From assembly GCF_024213375.1 (NCBI RefSeq), contig NZ_JANAVJ010000002.1:124001-188000 (forward strand): 64,000 bases of DNA. The letters are read 5' to 3'. The stretch comes from Paenibacillus sp. MZ04-78.2. GTDB lineage: Bacteria; Bacillota; Bacilli; Paenibacillales; NBRC-103111. Below, one piece after another: positions 33,284-41,446 of this stretch; the first letter of the stretch is position 1; each line of letters begins with the position of its first letter. The position numbers and the translations under genes were made by a program. The notes under the pieces are model-generated. The model saw only the letters and a program-made list of their open reading frames with translations. It had not been told where the DNA came from and made no database searches.

Positions 33284-34174
33284 TTATTCGTACCACGGAT
33301 TCAAATGGATAAGCACCTCATCGACATCGGCATGCCGCTCCATAATCGCCCGCTTGATTTGCCGGGAAATATCGTGCCCTTCTTGAACCGTAAGATTGCC
33401 CGGAATGCTGACCCGCAGATCGACCAAAATGTAATGCCCATGCTCCCGCGCCCGAAGCCGGTCGATCCGCTTCACCTGCGGAATCGTTTGGATGAGCGCC
33501 GCGTATTCGTCCAGCTTCTCCGGCTTCACCGCTTTTTCCATCAGCACGTCAAACGCTTCCTGCCCCATTGAGTAAGCCAGCTTCAGCACGAGAATCGAAA
33601 CGATAATACCCGCGAGCGGGTCGCCGTAGGCCAAGTACGGGATGCTCCAAGCCTCGCCAAGCATCGCAAGCGCGATGCCTACGACGGCCGCGAGCGATGC
33701 GTACACGTCAGCCAGATGGTCGTAAGCCGTAGCGAGCAGCCCTTTGCTGTTCGTCCGTCTGCCGATCCGGATCGTGTACATATATAAGGCCTGCTTCCAG
33801 GCCAAAGAAACCAAGGCCGTGGCCAGCGCCAGTACGCTGGCTTCCGCCGGTTCCTGGAACAGCGCGGCAACGGCATGATAGCCGATGTACAAGGCGGCGA
33901 TCGCCAGTACGACGGCTACGAAGGCGGAGCCGAGCACCTCGGCTTTGCCGTGTCCGTACGGATGGTCCTCGTCCGCCGGACGTTTGGAAATCCGCATCGA
34001 GCTTAATGCCGCGGCCGTCGCAATCACGTCGCCAGCATTGTGTACGCCGTCCGCAAGCAGCACTTGGCTGCCGGATAGAAAGCCGACGGTCAGCTTGAGC
34101 AGCGTCAGAACGATATTGCTGATCAAACTGATCCACACCGCCACGATGGAAGCATTGTTCCCTTTACTCATCAT
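33284..34174 (-). CDS. cation diffusion facilitator metal exporter
   Basis: A 296-residue CDF protein with six helices and a cytoplasmic C-terminal domain. Helix 2 carries LLADGVHNAGD; the loop has HPYGHGKAE; helix 5 carries YDHLADVYAS, and the C-terminal domain ends with conserved metal-site-like His/Asp residues (HADVDEVLIHLNPW). The helix 5 pair reads D-X3-D where typical zinc exporters have H-X3-D, a pattern more often met in manganese or iron exporters; this is inference. It exchanges metal for protons. ATG at 34174 follows CGGGGGT. First gene of an apparent three-gene metal-efflux operon with fetA and fetB. Confidence 0.9.
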   Translation of the reverse strand: MMSKGNNASIVAVWISLISNIVLTLLKLTVGFLSGSQVLLADGVHNAGDVIATAAALSSMRISKRPADEDHPYGHGKAEVLGSAFVAVVLAIAALYIGYHAVAALFQEPAEASVLALATALVSLAWKQALYMYTIRIGRRTNSKGLLATAYDHLADVYASLAAVVGIALAMLGEAWSIPYLAYGDPLAGIIVSILVLKLAYSMGQEAFDVLMEKAVKPEKLDEYAALIQTIPQVKRIDRLRAREHGHYILVDLRVSIPGNLTVQEGHDISRQIKRAIMERHADVDEVLIHLNPWYE

Positions 34175-34321
34175 TTATGACCCCCGCCAGAACTTTTTCC
34201 CATAGGAAACAAAAAAACCCCGACCGTCCGGCCAAGGGTTGGAAAAGCTTTTTTCATGATAAAAATCAGTCCTGTGCAGAATCATAATCATCACCACGCT
34301 CAAAAAAAATAACATCCGATC
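34175..34321 (-). promoter_or_regulatory. metal-efflux operon leader with attenuator-like hairpin
   Basis: The approximately 140-base leader contains a hairpin ACCC...CCGGACGGTCGGGGT followed by seven T (around 34214-34245), a premature terminator shape ahead of the CDF gene. It also holds a possible 38-codon upstream frame from ATG at 34291 to a TAA that abuts the CDF ATG. I could not match the leader to the known manganese (yybP-ykoY) or nickel/cobalt (czcD) riboswitch consensus by eye. Confidence 0.45.
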
Positions 34322-34350
34322 ATTATAGCACGAAATCCGGAAGGTTGCAA
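34322..34350 (-). promoter_or_regulatory. promoter of the CDF-fetAB operon
   Basis: TTGCAA and a perfect TATAAT, 17 bases apart on the minus strand, lie between the ferredoxin gene and the CDF leader. This makes the operon independent of the B12 riboswitch unit upstream. Confidence 0.65.
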
Positions 34351-34359
34351 AGCCGCTGC

Positions 34360-34737
34360 TTATCTGCCAGCCGAAGGCTGCGGTTTGTTCGTTCCTTCAG
34401 CTCCGCGCGTTGTCCCGCCGAATTCTTCCTGATATGTATAGAGAATTTGTTCCCGTATCGGACGTCCGCCGAGCAAATGCTCCTTCACCAGCTCCCGGCC
34501 CAGCTCGGGGGTCATTTCTTTGTACCAGACGCCCTCCGGATAGACGATGACGATACAGGCGTCTTCGCAACGTCCGTTGCACCGCGTTCTTGTCGTGTGA
34601 ACGATCGCATCGGCCTGCTGCCGGGCAATCTCCTCCCGGATCGCCTGAGTTACCTCCTCGCCTTGCTGCCTCATACAGCTCCCGCCGTTGCAGATAAGCA
34701 CATGGTGGCGCGTGCCGGTCAAATTCCATGTTGCCAT
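34360..34737 (-). CDS. cbiW: (2Fe-2S) ferredoxin-like protein, CbiW type
   Basis: A 125-residue thioredoxin-like ferredoxin. Cys16 and Cys21 (CNGGSC) and Cys53, Cys57 and Cys61 (CNGRCEDAC) form the [2Fe-2S] site, and IVIVYPEGVWYKEMTPELGRELVKEHL is the usual second half. Proteins of this type are encoded in aerobic cobalamin operons of Bacillus as CbiW, next to the chelatase CbiX. Control by a cobalamin riboswitch just upstream supports the assignment. No other B12 gene is nearby. ATG at 34737 follows CGGAGG. The gene symbol is by analogy. Confidence 0.75.
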   Translation of the reverse strand: MATWNLTGTRHHVLICNGGSCMRQQGEEVTQAIREEIARQQADAIVHTTRTRCNGRCEDACIVIVYPEGVWYKEMTPELGRELVKEHLLGGRPIREQILYTYQEEFGGTTRGAEGTNKPQPSAGR

Positions 34738-34756
34738 TATTCCCGCCTCCTCCGTT

Positions 34757-34806
34757 TCAAAAAAAAAGAAAAGGAGCATTTCAACCCTGTCGGTTAGAAA
34801 TACTCC
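34757..34806 (-). terminator. riboswitch-controlled intrinsic terminator
   Basis: GGAGTATTTCTAACC and GGGTTGAAATGCTCC pair over a four-base loop with a few mismatches, followed by TTTTCTTTTTTTTT. It lies between the cobalamin aptamer and the cbiW start, so it is the expression platform. Confidence 0.85.
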
Positions 34807-34924
34807 CTGTAGACCCGTATCTGCATGCCCGAATGCTCTGTCTGTAAGACAGCAGCCCGTGCATCGGCATATCCGTTCTTCGTATCCTAACACCCCCTAT
34901 GCTCCGTAGGGCTCAGCCGTGTTA

Positions 34925-35130
34925 TTGGATCAGGCAGGTATCCTGGCTTAGGGCATCCCGCTCGGCGCCTTCCCGAAGACGTGTCTCCAGTGGCATGCTG
35001 CCGAACGATAGCTTGATTCAAGCGCCCTTCACAGTGGCGGGACCGCGACGGCTTTGCACTCGTCTTCCCTTTTAAGCTTCGGACGAGGCCCGAAGCACCT
35101 AATTCCCAGTATTCGGTTGTTATGAACCTA
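34925..35130 (-). ncRNA. cobalamin riboswitch
   Basis: Read on the minus strand it contains AAAAGGGAAG, GCGGTCCCGCCACTGTGA, TGCCACTGGAGA, CGGGAAGGCGCC and finally AGCCAGGATACCTGCC, the B12 box: all in the canonical order. Upstream 35131-35278 holds no gene. The terminator downstream indicates that binding of adenosylcobalamin ends transcription. Confidence 0.93.
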
Positions 35131-35278
35131 ACGATACCCGAGGGGAGGATGCATTGTCAATATGTTCCTCCCCATATTTTCCGCGTCCTACCGCGTTTCA
35201 AGGTGCAGGGTAACCTTTTTGAGCCGGGGGCAGTATTTGTTTTGTTGTAAACAAAACGAACGCAACCGAAGGTTTTTG

Positions 35279-35401
35279 CTAGCAGTTGTTCTTGTTGAGC
35301 CGTTGAGACTTCTTTCGGAGGGAAGTTAAAATAGTCGTCTTCCCGGCGCCTAAATAACCGCTCAGCACCGTTACCGGTATTTTCGTCGTATTGCGTTCCA
35401 T
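35279..35401 (-). pseudogene. truncated CobW/G3E-family GTPase gene
   Basis: ATG at 35401 follows AAGGAAGG. The frame reads MERNTTKIPVTVLSGYLGAG, then KTTILTSL. This is the exact start of CobW/YciC/ZagA-type metallochaperone GTPases: the Walker A GYLGAGKTT loop is intact. After about 28 residues the homology stops and a basic run leads to TAG. Intact proteins exceed 300 residues. It sits behind a Zur-like box, so it was probably a zinc-starvation GTPase whose body was deleted. Confidence 0.75.
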
Positions 35402-35422
35402 CGTCAGCAAACCTTCCTTAAA

Positions 35423-35434
35423 CGTAATTATTAC
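35423..35434. promoter_or_regulatory. Zur-like box
   Basis: CGTAATTATTAC, extended by A/T-rich flanks, matches the core of the Bacillus Zur consensus CGTAATNATTACG, about 22 bases before the ATG of the truncated GTPase frame. The following 35435-35663 is AT-rich promoter-like DNA without a gene. Confidence 0.6.
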
Positions 35435-35663
35435 TAATTAATTATTGTACGGAGGCGCCTATCGTTTGTCAACGAATTTCAGCTGCTTGACAGTGGGATG
35501 CAAAAGAAACACTTTCCCAAGTGAAAATATTTTTACCTAATGCAATATTTATTACATAAGGAAATTTTCTTATAGTCAATAAAATTTGTTACTTCAGGGA
35601 AACATTCAAGAGAGCCCAATGGCTCTTCACTCGGCCTTTACTATGGAGGAGGTCCTTCGATAC

Positions 35664-36011
35664 ATGTCCGCTGTTCTCGGCTTTACGTGTCTTTTAATCG
35701 GTCTGGTAATCGTCAATGCCGTCTACTCTTATCAAAGCAAGCACATCGATCCCGCCTTCGGGGCGACGTTTCTTTTTCAATTGAAGATGCTCCCTTTGTT
35801 TCTTCCCGCGAATCTGCTGATCGGGTACGGCGTCCGCTGGGTACAGCACAGCTTCGGTCAGCTGACAACGGCTCTCGTATCGGCTAAAATCGTCGAGCTT
35901 CTGGTATGTCTGCTTATGGGGTATATGTTCATGCAGGAGATGCCTACGTGGAAAACTTGGGTCGGACTTCTCATTATCATCGGCGGGTTTGTACTGATGA
36001 AGTGGAGGTAA
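35664..36011 (+). CDS. four-helix small membrane protein (SMR/EamA-like)
   Basis: From the ATG at 35664 (GGAGGAGGT ten bases upstream) the product has 115 residues and four hydrophobic helices, the last being WKTWVGLLIIIGGFVLMKWR. The arrangement LVSAKIVELLVCLLMGYMFM, then MPTWKTWVGLLIIIGG, is like the second half of small multidrug-resistance/EamA transporters. Function unproven. Longer starts at 35586 or 35643 would only add a polar stretch that contains the ribosome site itself. Confidence 0.65.
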   Translation: MSAVLGFTCLLIGLVIVNAVYSYQSKHIDPAFGATFLFQLKMLPLFLPANLLIGYGVRWVQHSFGQLTTALVSAKIVELLVCLLMGYMFMQEMPTWKTWVGLLIIIGGFVLMKWR

Positions 36012-36139
36012 GCAGCGCTGCGCTGGAAGATATTGTGGGGTGAAATCTAGCGATCCTCGTGATAGACTGTAAGGGCCCTTGAGAGACCGGGTGGGACGAA
36101 AAGTTCGGCTTCACCGGTTCTGTCGAGAGGACAACTACA

Positions 36140-36262
36140 TTCAAGGCCGAAGCTTCTTTGGAAGCGCGGGGGAACCCATTTTTTGGGGTGAAGCCATACC
36201 ATATGCTATGGCCGGGTGATTGCTCTTTGACCCGAACCCGTCAGCTAACCTCGCAGGCCGAA
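36140..36262 (+). ncRNA. cyclic di-AMP (ydaO/yuaA) riboswitch
   Basis: GCGGGGGAACCCATT, TTTGGGGTGAAGCC, GGCCGGGTGATTGCTCTTTG and CCCGAACCCGTCAGCTAACC followed by TCGCAGGC are the successive conserved blocks of the ydaO class. The 5' boundary is approximate. It ends directly before the ribosome site of the LysM-CAP gene. In this class c-di-AMP binding usually switches expression of wall-remodelling genes off. Confidence 0.92.
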
Positions 36263-36279
36263 AAAGGAGAGGATCTTTT

Positions 36280-37038
36280 TTGAATCGCATGAAGAAAACT
36301 GCTTTGGTGAGTATGTTGGCCCTTACTTCGGTGTTCGGAGCTGGGATGGCATCTGCTTCCGCTGCACCATGCCCCGTTACCGATAACGATACGTTGTCGA
36401 CGATTTCTCAAAAATACGGCGTTGATCTGTCCTCGCTGCTGAATTCGAACCCGCAGCTTTCCAATCCGAATGTCATTTGGAAAGGAATGGTCATCAACCT
36501 TCCGGGATGCGATACCGGATGGCAGCCGACGACTCCGGTGAAACCGCAGCCGGTTCCTGCTAAACCACAACCAACGACACCGGTGAAAGCTCAGCCGACA
36601 ACGCCAGCCAAGCCGCAGCCGACGACACCTGCGCAACCGGATGCAGGTTCCAAGCAAGGGACCAGCCAGTCTGCTTTTGCCAGCCAAGTGGTGAATCTCG
36701 TGAACCAAGAGCGTGCGAAAGCCGGCCTGCAGCCGCTTGCTTCCGACAGCGCCTTGTCAGCTATGGCCTTGGACAAAGCAAAAGACATGTATAACAACGG
36801 ATACTTCGATCACACATCCCCGACGTACGGGTCTCCATTCGATATGATGAGATCTTACGGCATCCGTTATTCGTATGCGGGTGAAAATATCGCAAAAGGC
36901 CAGCGTTCGCCGCAAGAGGTAATGAATGCGTGGATGAACAGCGACGGCCACCGCAAAAACATTCTTAGCCCGAACTTTACAAAAATCGGCGTTGCTTACT
37001 ACAACGGCGTATGGGTTCAAGAGTTTATCGCGAACTAA
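36280..37038 (+). CDS. secreted LysM and CAP/SCP-domain cell-wall protein
   Basis: A 252-residue exported protein starting at TTG 36280 (GGAGAGG upstream; ATG at 36289 is the alternative). A signal peptide (MKKTALVSMLALTSVFGAGM, cut after ASA) is followed by a LysM domain (about 30-75: DTLSTISQKYGVDLSSLLNS), a Pro/Thr/Lys linker of imperfect TTPxKPQP repeats, then a CAP domain (about 140-252: VNLVNQERAKAGLQPLASD, GYFDHTSPTYGSPFDMM, GENIAKGQ, HRKNILSPNFTKIGV) like B. subtilis YkwD. It likely binds peptidoglycan; control by c-di-AMP fits a role in wall homeostasis. Confidence 0.9.
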   Translation: MNRMKKTALVSMLALTSVFGAGMASASAAPCPVTDNDTLSTISQKYGVDLSSLLNSNPQLSNPNVIWKGMVINLPGCDTGWQPTTPVKPQPVPAKPQPTTPVKAQPTTPAKPQPTTPAQPDAGSKQGTSQSAFASQVVNLVNQERAKAGLQPLASDSALSAMALDKAKDMYNNGYFDHTSPTYGSPFDMMRSYGIRYSYAGENIAKGQRSPQEVMNAWMNSDGHRKNILSPNFTKIGVAYYNGVWVQEFIAN

Positions 37039-37062
37039 TCCTCTATTCTCATACAGATATTG

Positions 37063-37093
37063 GATCGGTCCCCTTGCCTGGGGATCGATTTTT
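37063..37093 (+). terminator. intrinsic terminator
   Basis: GATCGGTCCCC and GGGGATCGATT with a TTGCCT loop, then T-rich DNA. Confidence 0.7.
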
Positions 37094-37193
37094 GCTTTTA
37101 TTTTCAAAGAACGAGCAATTCTAAAATTTTCTTTAGAAAATTCCGTATGAAACGATACAGACATATTCTATTGTTTGCTGGTATTATATAGTC

Positions 37194-37300
37194 AGGTAGG
37201 CAATGAATTCGAATCTGTATATGGGCACTTGGATTCGAAGGAGCTAGTAGTGCAACCGGACCATCTTTCCTGGCGATCGCTAGGAAAGGTGGTTTTTGTT
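37194..37300 (+). ncRNA. candidate small RNA or leader RNA
   Basis: An extended -10 (TGG-TATTAT, ending 37187) is followed by about 105 bases without an open frame. They contain an inverted repeat GAATTCGAATC/GGATTCGAAG and end with an intrinsic terminator: CCATCTTTCCT pairs with AGGAAAGGTGG and is followed by TTTTTGTTTT. It could be a free small RNA or an attenuated leader for the 58-residue gene at 37335. Confidence 0.4.
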
Positions 37301-37334
37301 TTATAATCCTTTTCTAAACTAGGGGGTATCCTAA

Positions 37335-37511
37335 ATGAAGCAGCCGATAGATTGTCAACTTCTCATCGAACAATTAGAGATCCCGCTGGAAAAATTCGAA
37401 GCGTGGAAAAAAGAGCAGCTTAAACATATGAACGAAGAAATCCATGGCATAGCCATGAACGGGACGGCCGATTATTTTGAAGCTTCACTGAGCCCGTCTT
37501 CCGAAATTTGA
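37335..37511 (+). CDS. 58-residue hydrophilic small protein
   Basis: ATG at 37335 follows AGGGGGTATCC, a good ribosome site. The product is acidic and amphipathic (LLIEQLEIPLEKFEAWKKEQ, then LKHMNEEIHGIAMNG) and probably helical, without cysteines or a membrane segment. Family not recognised. It lies 35 bases behind the terminator of the putative small RNA. The 37512-37795 stretch that follows shows no gene. Confidence 0.5.
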   Translation: MKQPIDCQLLIEQLEIPLEKFEAWKKEQLKHMNEEIHGIAMNGTADYFEASLSPSSEI

Positions 37512-37795
37512 TTGAGGTTGTTTACTCCCCAAGAAGCCACAAGCTAATCATGTTCCCCCTTTAAGAACCAGCACTTTCCCCACCAGCCAGGATCGCCGTT
37601 TCCCAAGGACGGGGGCATCCCGGTTCTCCACATCCCCGCACTCGTCGCTCCGGGAGATTTGTCCCATCTTGAGGCGTCTCCCGGCGAATCAGATTAGTCG
37701 GCCCGCAGCCACAAACGGATTTACTTTCGCTTCGTACATCCAATTGGGGACCATTTAAATAATATCCCAAGACCATGTACATAAGCCGCTTATCA

Positions 37796-37990
37796 TCATC
37801 TGTTTAATTGAATATTACCGTAACTTTTAACAATCGAATTTAAAGCTATGGCAGCATGCCTAAATCCGTTACTTACTCCCAAAGCATACTTTTTTCCAGA
37901 CTCATCTATTCGATTTTTTTCTTCGTTACTCCAAATATGTTCGAGCTTCCGAAAATCTTCAAGCAGCTTATTTAATTCTTCGATCAACAC
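37796..37990 (-). CDS. 64-residue helical small protein
   Basis: GTG at 37990 lies about seven bases after AAGGGGG. The sequence MLIEELNKLLEDFRKLEHIW, then EEKNRIDESGKKYALGVSNG, predicts helices and a polar surface. Codon use is AT-rich compared with the surroundings. No recognised domain. Its upstream region (37991-38225) is very AT-rich and is shared with the divergent HTH gene. Confidence 0.5.
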   Translation of the reverse strand: MLIEELNKLLEDFRKLEHIWSNEEKNRIDESGKKYALGVSNGFRHAAIALNSIVKSYGNIQLNR

Positions 37991-38225
37991 CCATACCCCC
38001 TTATGCTTTAACTCATTGGCACTCTCGTGATTTTGTAAACATTTTGTGTTAAGATTAGGGAAAATTCTCTGCTAAATTACATTGTATTTAGTTCTATCCA
38101 GCTCCATCTTTTGTTTTACTTCGCAAATATATCATATGTCTTTTAGAACAATAAGTCAAACATTATATTTGTTTTATTAAACATTTAATTTTATATATCA
38201 GATAAACCATTTAAGGGGTACAAAT

Positions 38226-38432
38226 ATGCCTTTTTCCTATAAACCATTATGGAAATTGCTTGTTGATCAAGACTTAACGAAAACCGAATTTCGGGAAAGC
38301 TTGGGCTTATCTACCGCAACTCTTGCAAAATTAGGGAAGAACGAGTATGTCTCACTGGAAGTTATCGATAAGATTTGTACGCATTTCGGCGTCCAGCCTA
38401 ACGATATCATGGAGCATAAAAAGGATCAATAA
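38226..38432 (+). CDS. small Cro/CI-type HTH regulator (YozG-like)
   Basis: A 68-residue protein consisting of one helix-turn-helix: WKLLVDQDLTKTEFRESLGL, then STATLAKLGKNEYVSLEVID and KICTHFGVQPNDIMEH. This is the compact XRE family seen in Bacillus YozG and many phage-like loci. AAGGGG precedes the ATG. It is a probable local regulator, perhaps of the divergent 64-residue gene. No phage genes are nearby. Confidence 0.88.
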   Translation: MPFSYKPLWKLLVDQDLTKTEFRESLGLSTATLAKLGKNEYVSLEVIDKICTHFGVQPNDIMEHKKDQ

Positions 38433-38530
38433 GCCTTCAGTGTCACAAAATCCCCCCCGTCTCTGTCTTGTATAATGAGTCAAAAATATAAGGCATCTTT
38501 GAAATGCCGTTCAATGGGAGGCAAAGGAGT

Positions 38531-39388
38531 ATGAAAATTTTGGTTGCCGGAGCAACCGGTGTCATTGGACGTTCGCTGCTGCCGATTCTGGTACGGGAAG
38601 GCCATGAAGTAATAGGCATGACGCGTAATGAAGCCTCGAAAAGCCTCATTTCGAAACTGGGGGCGTCCCCTCTGGTTGCGGATGCTTTAGAGCGGGAGTC
38701 CATGACTCACGCTCTTCGGGAGGCTCGTCCGGAAGTTGTCATCCATCAACTCACTTCTTTAAGCAATTTCAACTTTGAGGACAATAACCGAATCCGAACC
38801 ATCGGAACCCGCAATCTGGTTGACGCCTCGCAAGCGGTCGGGGTAAGGCGCATGATCGCGCAAAGCATATCGTGGACCTACGAACCGGGAGATCATCCTG
38901 CCAAGGAAGAGGAACCTTTGGATCTGGAAGCACCACAGCCGCGAAAAACGACGGTTGACGGCGTGCTTGCTCTGGAGCAAGCGGCCGCCGAAATGCCGGA
39001 ATACGTCATTCTGCGATACGGTATGCTCTACGGGCCAGGAACTTGGTTCGACCGCAACGGGCTGATGGCCGAGAAGGTGCGGCACAAGGAGCTGAAGGCG
39101 ACGGAAGGAGTCACTTCCTTTCTGCATGTCGAAGATGCGGCGCAGACAGCGGTTGCTGCGCTGGAATGGCCGACCGGGCCGGTGAACGTCGTTGACGACG
39201 AACCGGCTCCTGGAACGGAGTGGCTGCCTTTCTATGCCGCAGCAATCGGCGCGCCCGCACCTGAGGTTCAAGAAGGCAGCAGCCGCGGCGAACGCGGGGC
39301 AGCCAATGCCAAGGCGCGTAAAGACTACGGCTGGAAGCCGCTTTATCCGACTTGGCGCGAAGGCTTCCCGGCAAGCTTGCAAACGTAG
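38531..39388 (+). CDS. NAD(P)-dependent epimerase/dehydratase-like protein
   Basis: A 285-residue extended short-chain dehydrogenase fold. The Rossmann motif GATGVIGRSLLP follows the start MKILVA; VADALERESMTHALREARPE and VIHQLTSLSNF follow the NmrA/epimerase pattern, and YGMLYGPGTWFDRNGLMAEK is the nucleotide-sugar epimerase loop. Instead of the usual Y-X3-K pair it has SISWTYEPG, so the classical catalytic lysine is not evident and the activity is uncertain. ATG at 38531 follows GGAGGCAAAGGAG. Ends in a strong terminator. Confidence 0.82.
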   Translation: MKILVAGATGVIGRSLLPILVREGHEVIGMTRNEASKSLISKLGASPLVADALERESMTHALREARPEVVIHQLTSLSNFNFEDNNRIRTIGTRNLVDASQAVGVRRMIAQSISWTYEPGDHPAKEEEPLDLEAPQPRKTTVDGVLALEQAAAEMPEYVILRYGMLYGPGTWFDRNGLMAEKVRHKELKATEGVTSFLHVEDAAQTAVAALEWPTGPVNVVDDEPAPGTEWLPFYAAAIGAPAPEVQEGSSRGERGAANAKARKDYGWKPLYPTWREGFPASLQT

Positions 39389-39396
39389 ATGAAAAA

Positions 39397-39430
39397 GGGC
39401 TGTCGGGATGATTCCCCGACAGCCCTTTAC
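39397..39430 (+). terminator. intrinsic terminator
   Basis: GGGCTGTCGGG and CCCCGACAGCCC form the stem, with AAAAA before and TTT after. It could act in both directions, toward htpG as well. Confidence 0.75.
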
Positions 39431-39472
39431 GCCGTTTTTATGACCCCTTACAGGGTCGTATGTCAGTTCGTA

Positions 39473-41353
39473 CTACACCATAATTTTGCAAATATCGTTC
39501 GTAAATTCGACCGGATCTTGAATCGGCAGGCCTTCGATCAACAGCGCTTGGTTGTACAAGAGTGCCGTATACAGATTCAGCTTTTCTTTATCCTGCTCGT
39601 ACGCCGTCTGCAGCGATTGGAATACCTCATGATGGATATTGATCTCCAGCACCTTTTCCGCCTTGACGCTCGGGTTATTCGGCATGGCGTTCAATATTTT
39701 CTCCATCTCGATACTGACATCACCCTCCGTAGTCAGACATACGGGGTGAGACTTCAACCGCTTCGAGGCTCTGACACTGGTTACTTTGCCTTCCAGCAGT
39801 CCCTTCATGTGGTCGAACAGCTCTTTGTGATCGTTTTTGTCGGCATCGTCGTTGTCCTTATTGTCCTCCGCTTCAAAGCCCAGATCGCCGCTGGAGACGG
39901 ATTTGAACGCTTTGTCCTTGTAGTTCATCAGCATCTTGACAGCGAACTCGTCGATATCGTCGGTGAAGTACAAGATTTCGTAGCCCTTCTCGGCGACAAG
40001 CTCGGTCTGTGGAAGCTTCTCGATTCGTTCGTTCGACGGTCCGGAAGCATAGTAAACATACTTTTGGTCCTCCGGCATTCTCGATACGTACTCCTCCAGC
40101 GTAACCAGCTTCTTCTCCTTGGAGGAGTAGAACATGACCAGATCCTGCAGCACCTCTTTATGGCTGCCGTAATCGCTGTAGACCCCGAATTTCAGCTGTC
40201 TGCCGAACGATTTGTAGAACTGCTCGTACTTCTCTCTTTCATCCTTAAGCAAGCTTAGCAGTTGGCTTTTGATTTTGCTTTCGATATTTTTGGCGATCAG
40301 CTTCAATTGGCGGTCGTGCTGCAGCATTTCTCTGGAAATGTTGAGCGACAGGCTTTCCGAATCGACCATCCCTTTGACGAAGCTGAAATAGTCCGGCAGC
40401 AGATCGGAGCATTTGTTCATGATCAGCACGCCGTTGGAATACAGCTCCAGCCCCTTCTCGTATTCCTTCGTGTAGTAGTCGAAAGGAATATTTTCCGGGA
40501 TAAACAAGATCGCCTGGTAAACTACGGCCCCGTCGGCGCTGATATGGATATGCTTGATCGGCTTGTCGAAGCCGTAATGCTTCTCTACGTAGAACTTCTC
40601 GTAATCCTCGGCAGTCAGCTCACTTTTGTTTTTTCTCCAGATCGGGACCATGCTGTTAATACGCTCTTCTTCCACATAGTCCTCAAATTCATTGTCGCTG
40701 TCTTCCTTCAAGCGTTTGCCGGGAAGGTCCATCTTAATCGGATAACGAATGAAGTCGGAATATTTCTTGATGATCGCTTTCAGACGGTATACTTCCAAAA
40801 ACTCGTCGTAGCTCTCGTCCTCGGTGTTCGCTTTGATCTTCAATACGATTTCCGTGCCGACCGTTTCTTTGTCGCAAGGTTCAATGGTATAGCCTTCCGC
40901 GCCTGTCGATTCCCACTTGTACGCGCTGTCGCTGCCCAAAGCTTTGCTGACGACCGTCACCACATCGGCGACCATAAAGGCCGAATAAAAGCCTACGCCG
41001 AATTGGCCGATGATATCGTGGCCGTCCTTGAGTTCATTTTCCTTCTTGAAAGCGAGCGAGCCGCTCTTGGCAATAACGCCGAGGTTCGTCTCCAGTTCTT
41101 CCTTCGTCATCCCGATCCCGGTATCGAGGAGCGTCAGCGTTCTGCTGTCTTTGTCCGGAATCACTTTAATATAGTAGCTGTCTTTGTCGAAAACCAGCTT
41201 ATCGTCGGTTAACGCTTTGTAGTAGATCTTGTCGATGGCATCGCTGGCGTTCGATATCAATTCTCGAAGGAAGATTTCTTTTTGCGTGTAAATCGAATTG
41301 ATCATCATTTCCAATAGTCGCTTGGATTCGGCTTGAAACTGCTTCTTTTCCAT
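39473..41353 (-). CDS. htpG: molecular chaperone HtpG (Hsp90)
   Basis: A 626-residue Hsp90. The GHKL ATPase domain shows [28 protein letters not shown] and [15 protein letters not shown]; the middle and dimerisation domains follow with [19 protein letters not shown] and [12 protein letters not shown]. It is full length. AAAGGAGAG precedes the ATG. A sigma-A promoter and CIRCE element upstream indicate HrcA control of heat-shock expression, unlike B. subtilis, where htpG is not in the HrcA regulon. Confidence 0.97.
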   Translation of the reverse strand: MEKKQFQAESKRLLEMMINSIYTQKEIFLRELISNASDAIDKIYYKALTDDKLVFDKDSYYIKVIPDKDSRTLTLLDTGIGMTKEELETNLGVIAKSGSLAFKKENELKDGHDIIGQFGVGFYSAFMVADVVTVVSKALGSDSAYKWESTGAEGYTIEPCDKETVGTEIVLKIKANTEDESYDEFLEVYRLKAIIKKYSDFIRYPIKMDLPGKRLKEDSDNEFEDYVEEERINSMVPIWRKNKSELTAEDYEKFYVEKHYGFDKPIKHIHISADGAVVYQAILFIPENIPFDYYTKEYEKGLELYSNGVLIMNKCSDLLPDYFSFVKGMVDSESLSLNISREMLQHDRQLKLIAKNIESKIKSQLLSLLKDEREKYEQFYKSFGRQLKFGVYSDYGSHKEVLQDLVMFYSSKEKKLVTLEEYVSRMPEDQKYVYYASGPSNERIEKLPQTELVAEKGYEILYFTDDIDEFAVKMLMNYKDKAFKSVSSGDLGFEAEDNKDNDDADKNDHKELFDHMKGLLEGKVTSVRASKRLKSHPVCLTTEGDVSIEMEKILNAMPNNPSVKAEKVLEINIHHEVFQSLQTAYEQDKEKLNLYTALLYNQALLIEGLPIQDPVEFTNDICKIMV

Positions 41354-41410
41354 TCGAAATCTCTCCTTTTTGACAATAAGAGGTGGCTATGGTTGCAAAC
41401 GACCTTGTTG

Positions 41411-41437
41411 TTAGCACTCTATATCTTTGAGTGCCAC
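41411..41437. promoter_or_regulatory. CIRCE element (HrcA operator)
   Basis: TTAGCACTC-N9-GAGTGCCAC: the left arm is perfect, the right arm differs at two positions from GAGTGCTAA. It lies directly downstream of the htpG promoter. Confidence 0.85.
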
Positions 41438-41446
41438 TCCCTATTT

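Noticed and set aside
36530-36650. Tandem repeats resembling a CRISPR or minisatellite
   Set aside because: They encode the Pro/Thr/Lys linker of the LysM-CAP protein; unit length varies and no spacers exist. No CRISPR array was found anywhere in the window.
37561-37782. 73-codon leftward frame
   Set aside because: No ribosome site, low-complexity Arg/Gly/Pro content and no conservation signal visible. Treated as non-coding.
38226-38432. Prophage hint from the small Cro-like regulator
   Set aside because: No integrase, terminase, structural gene or attachment repeat is nearby. Small XRE regulators are also common outside phages.
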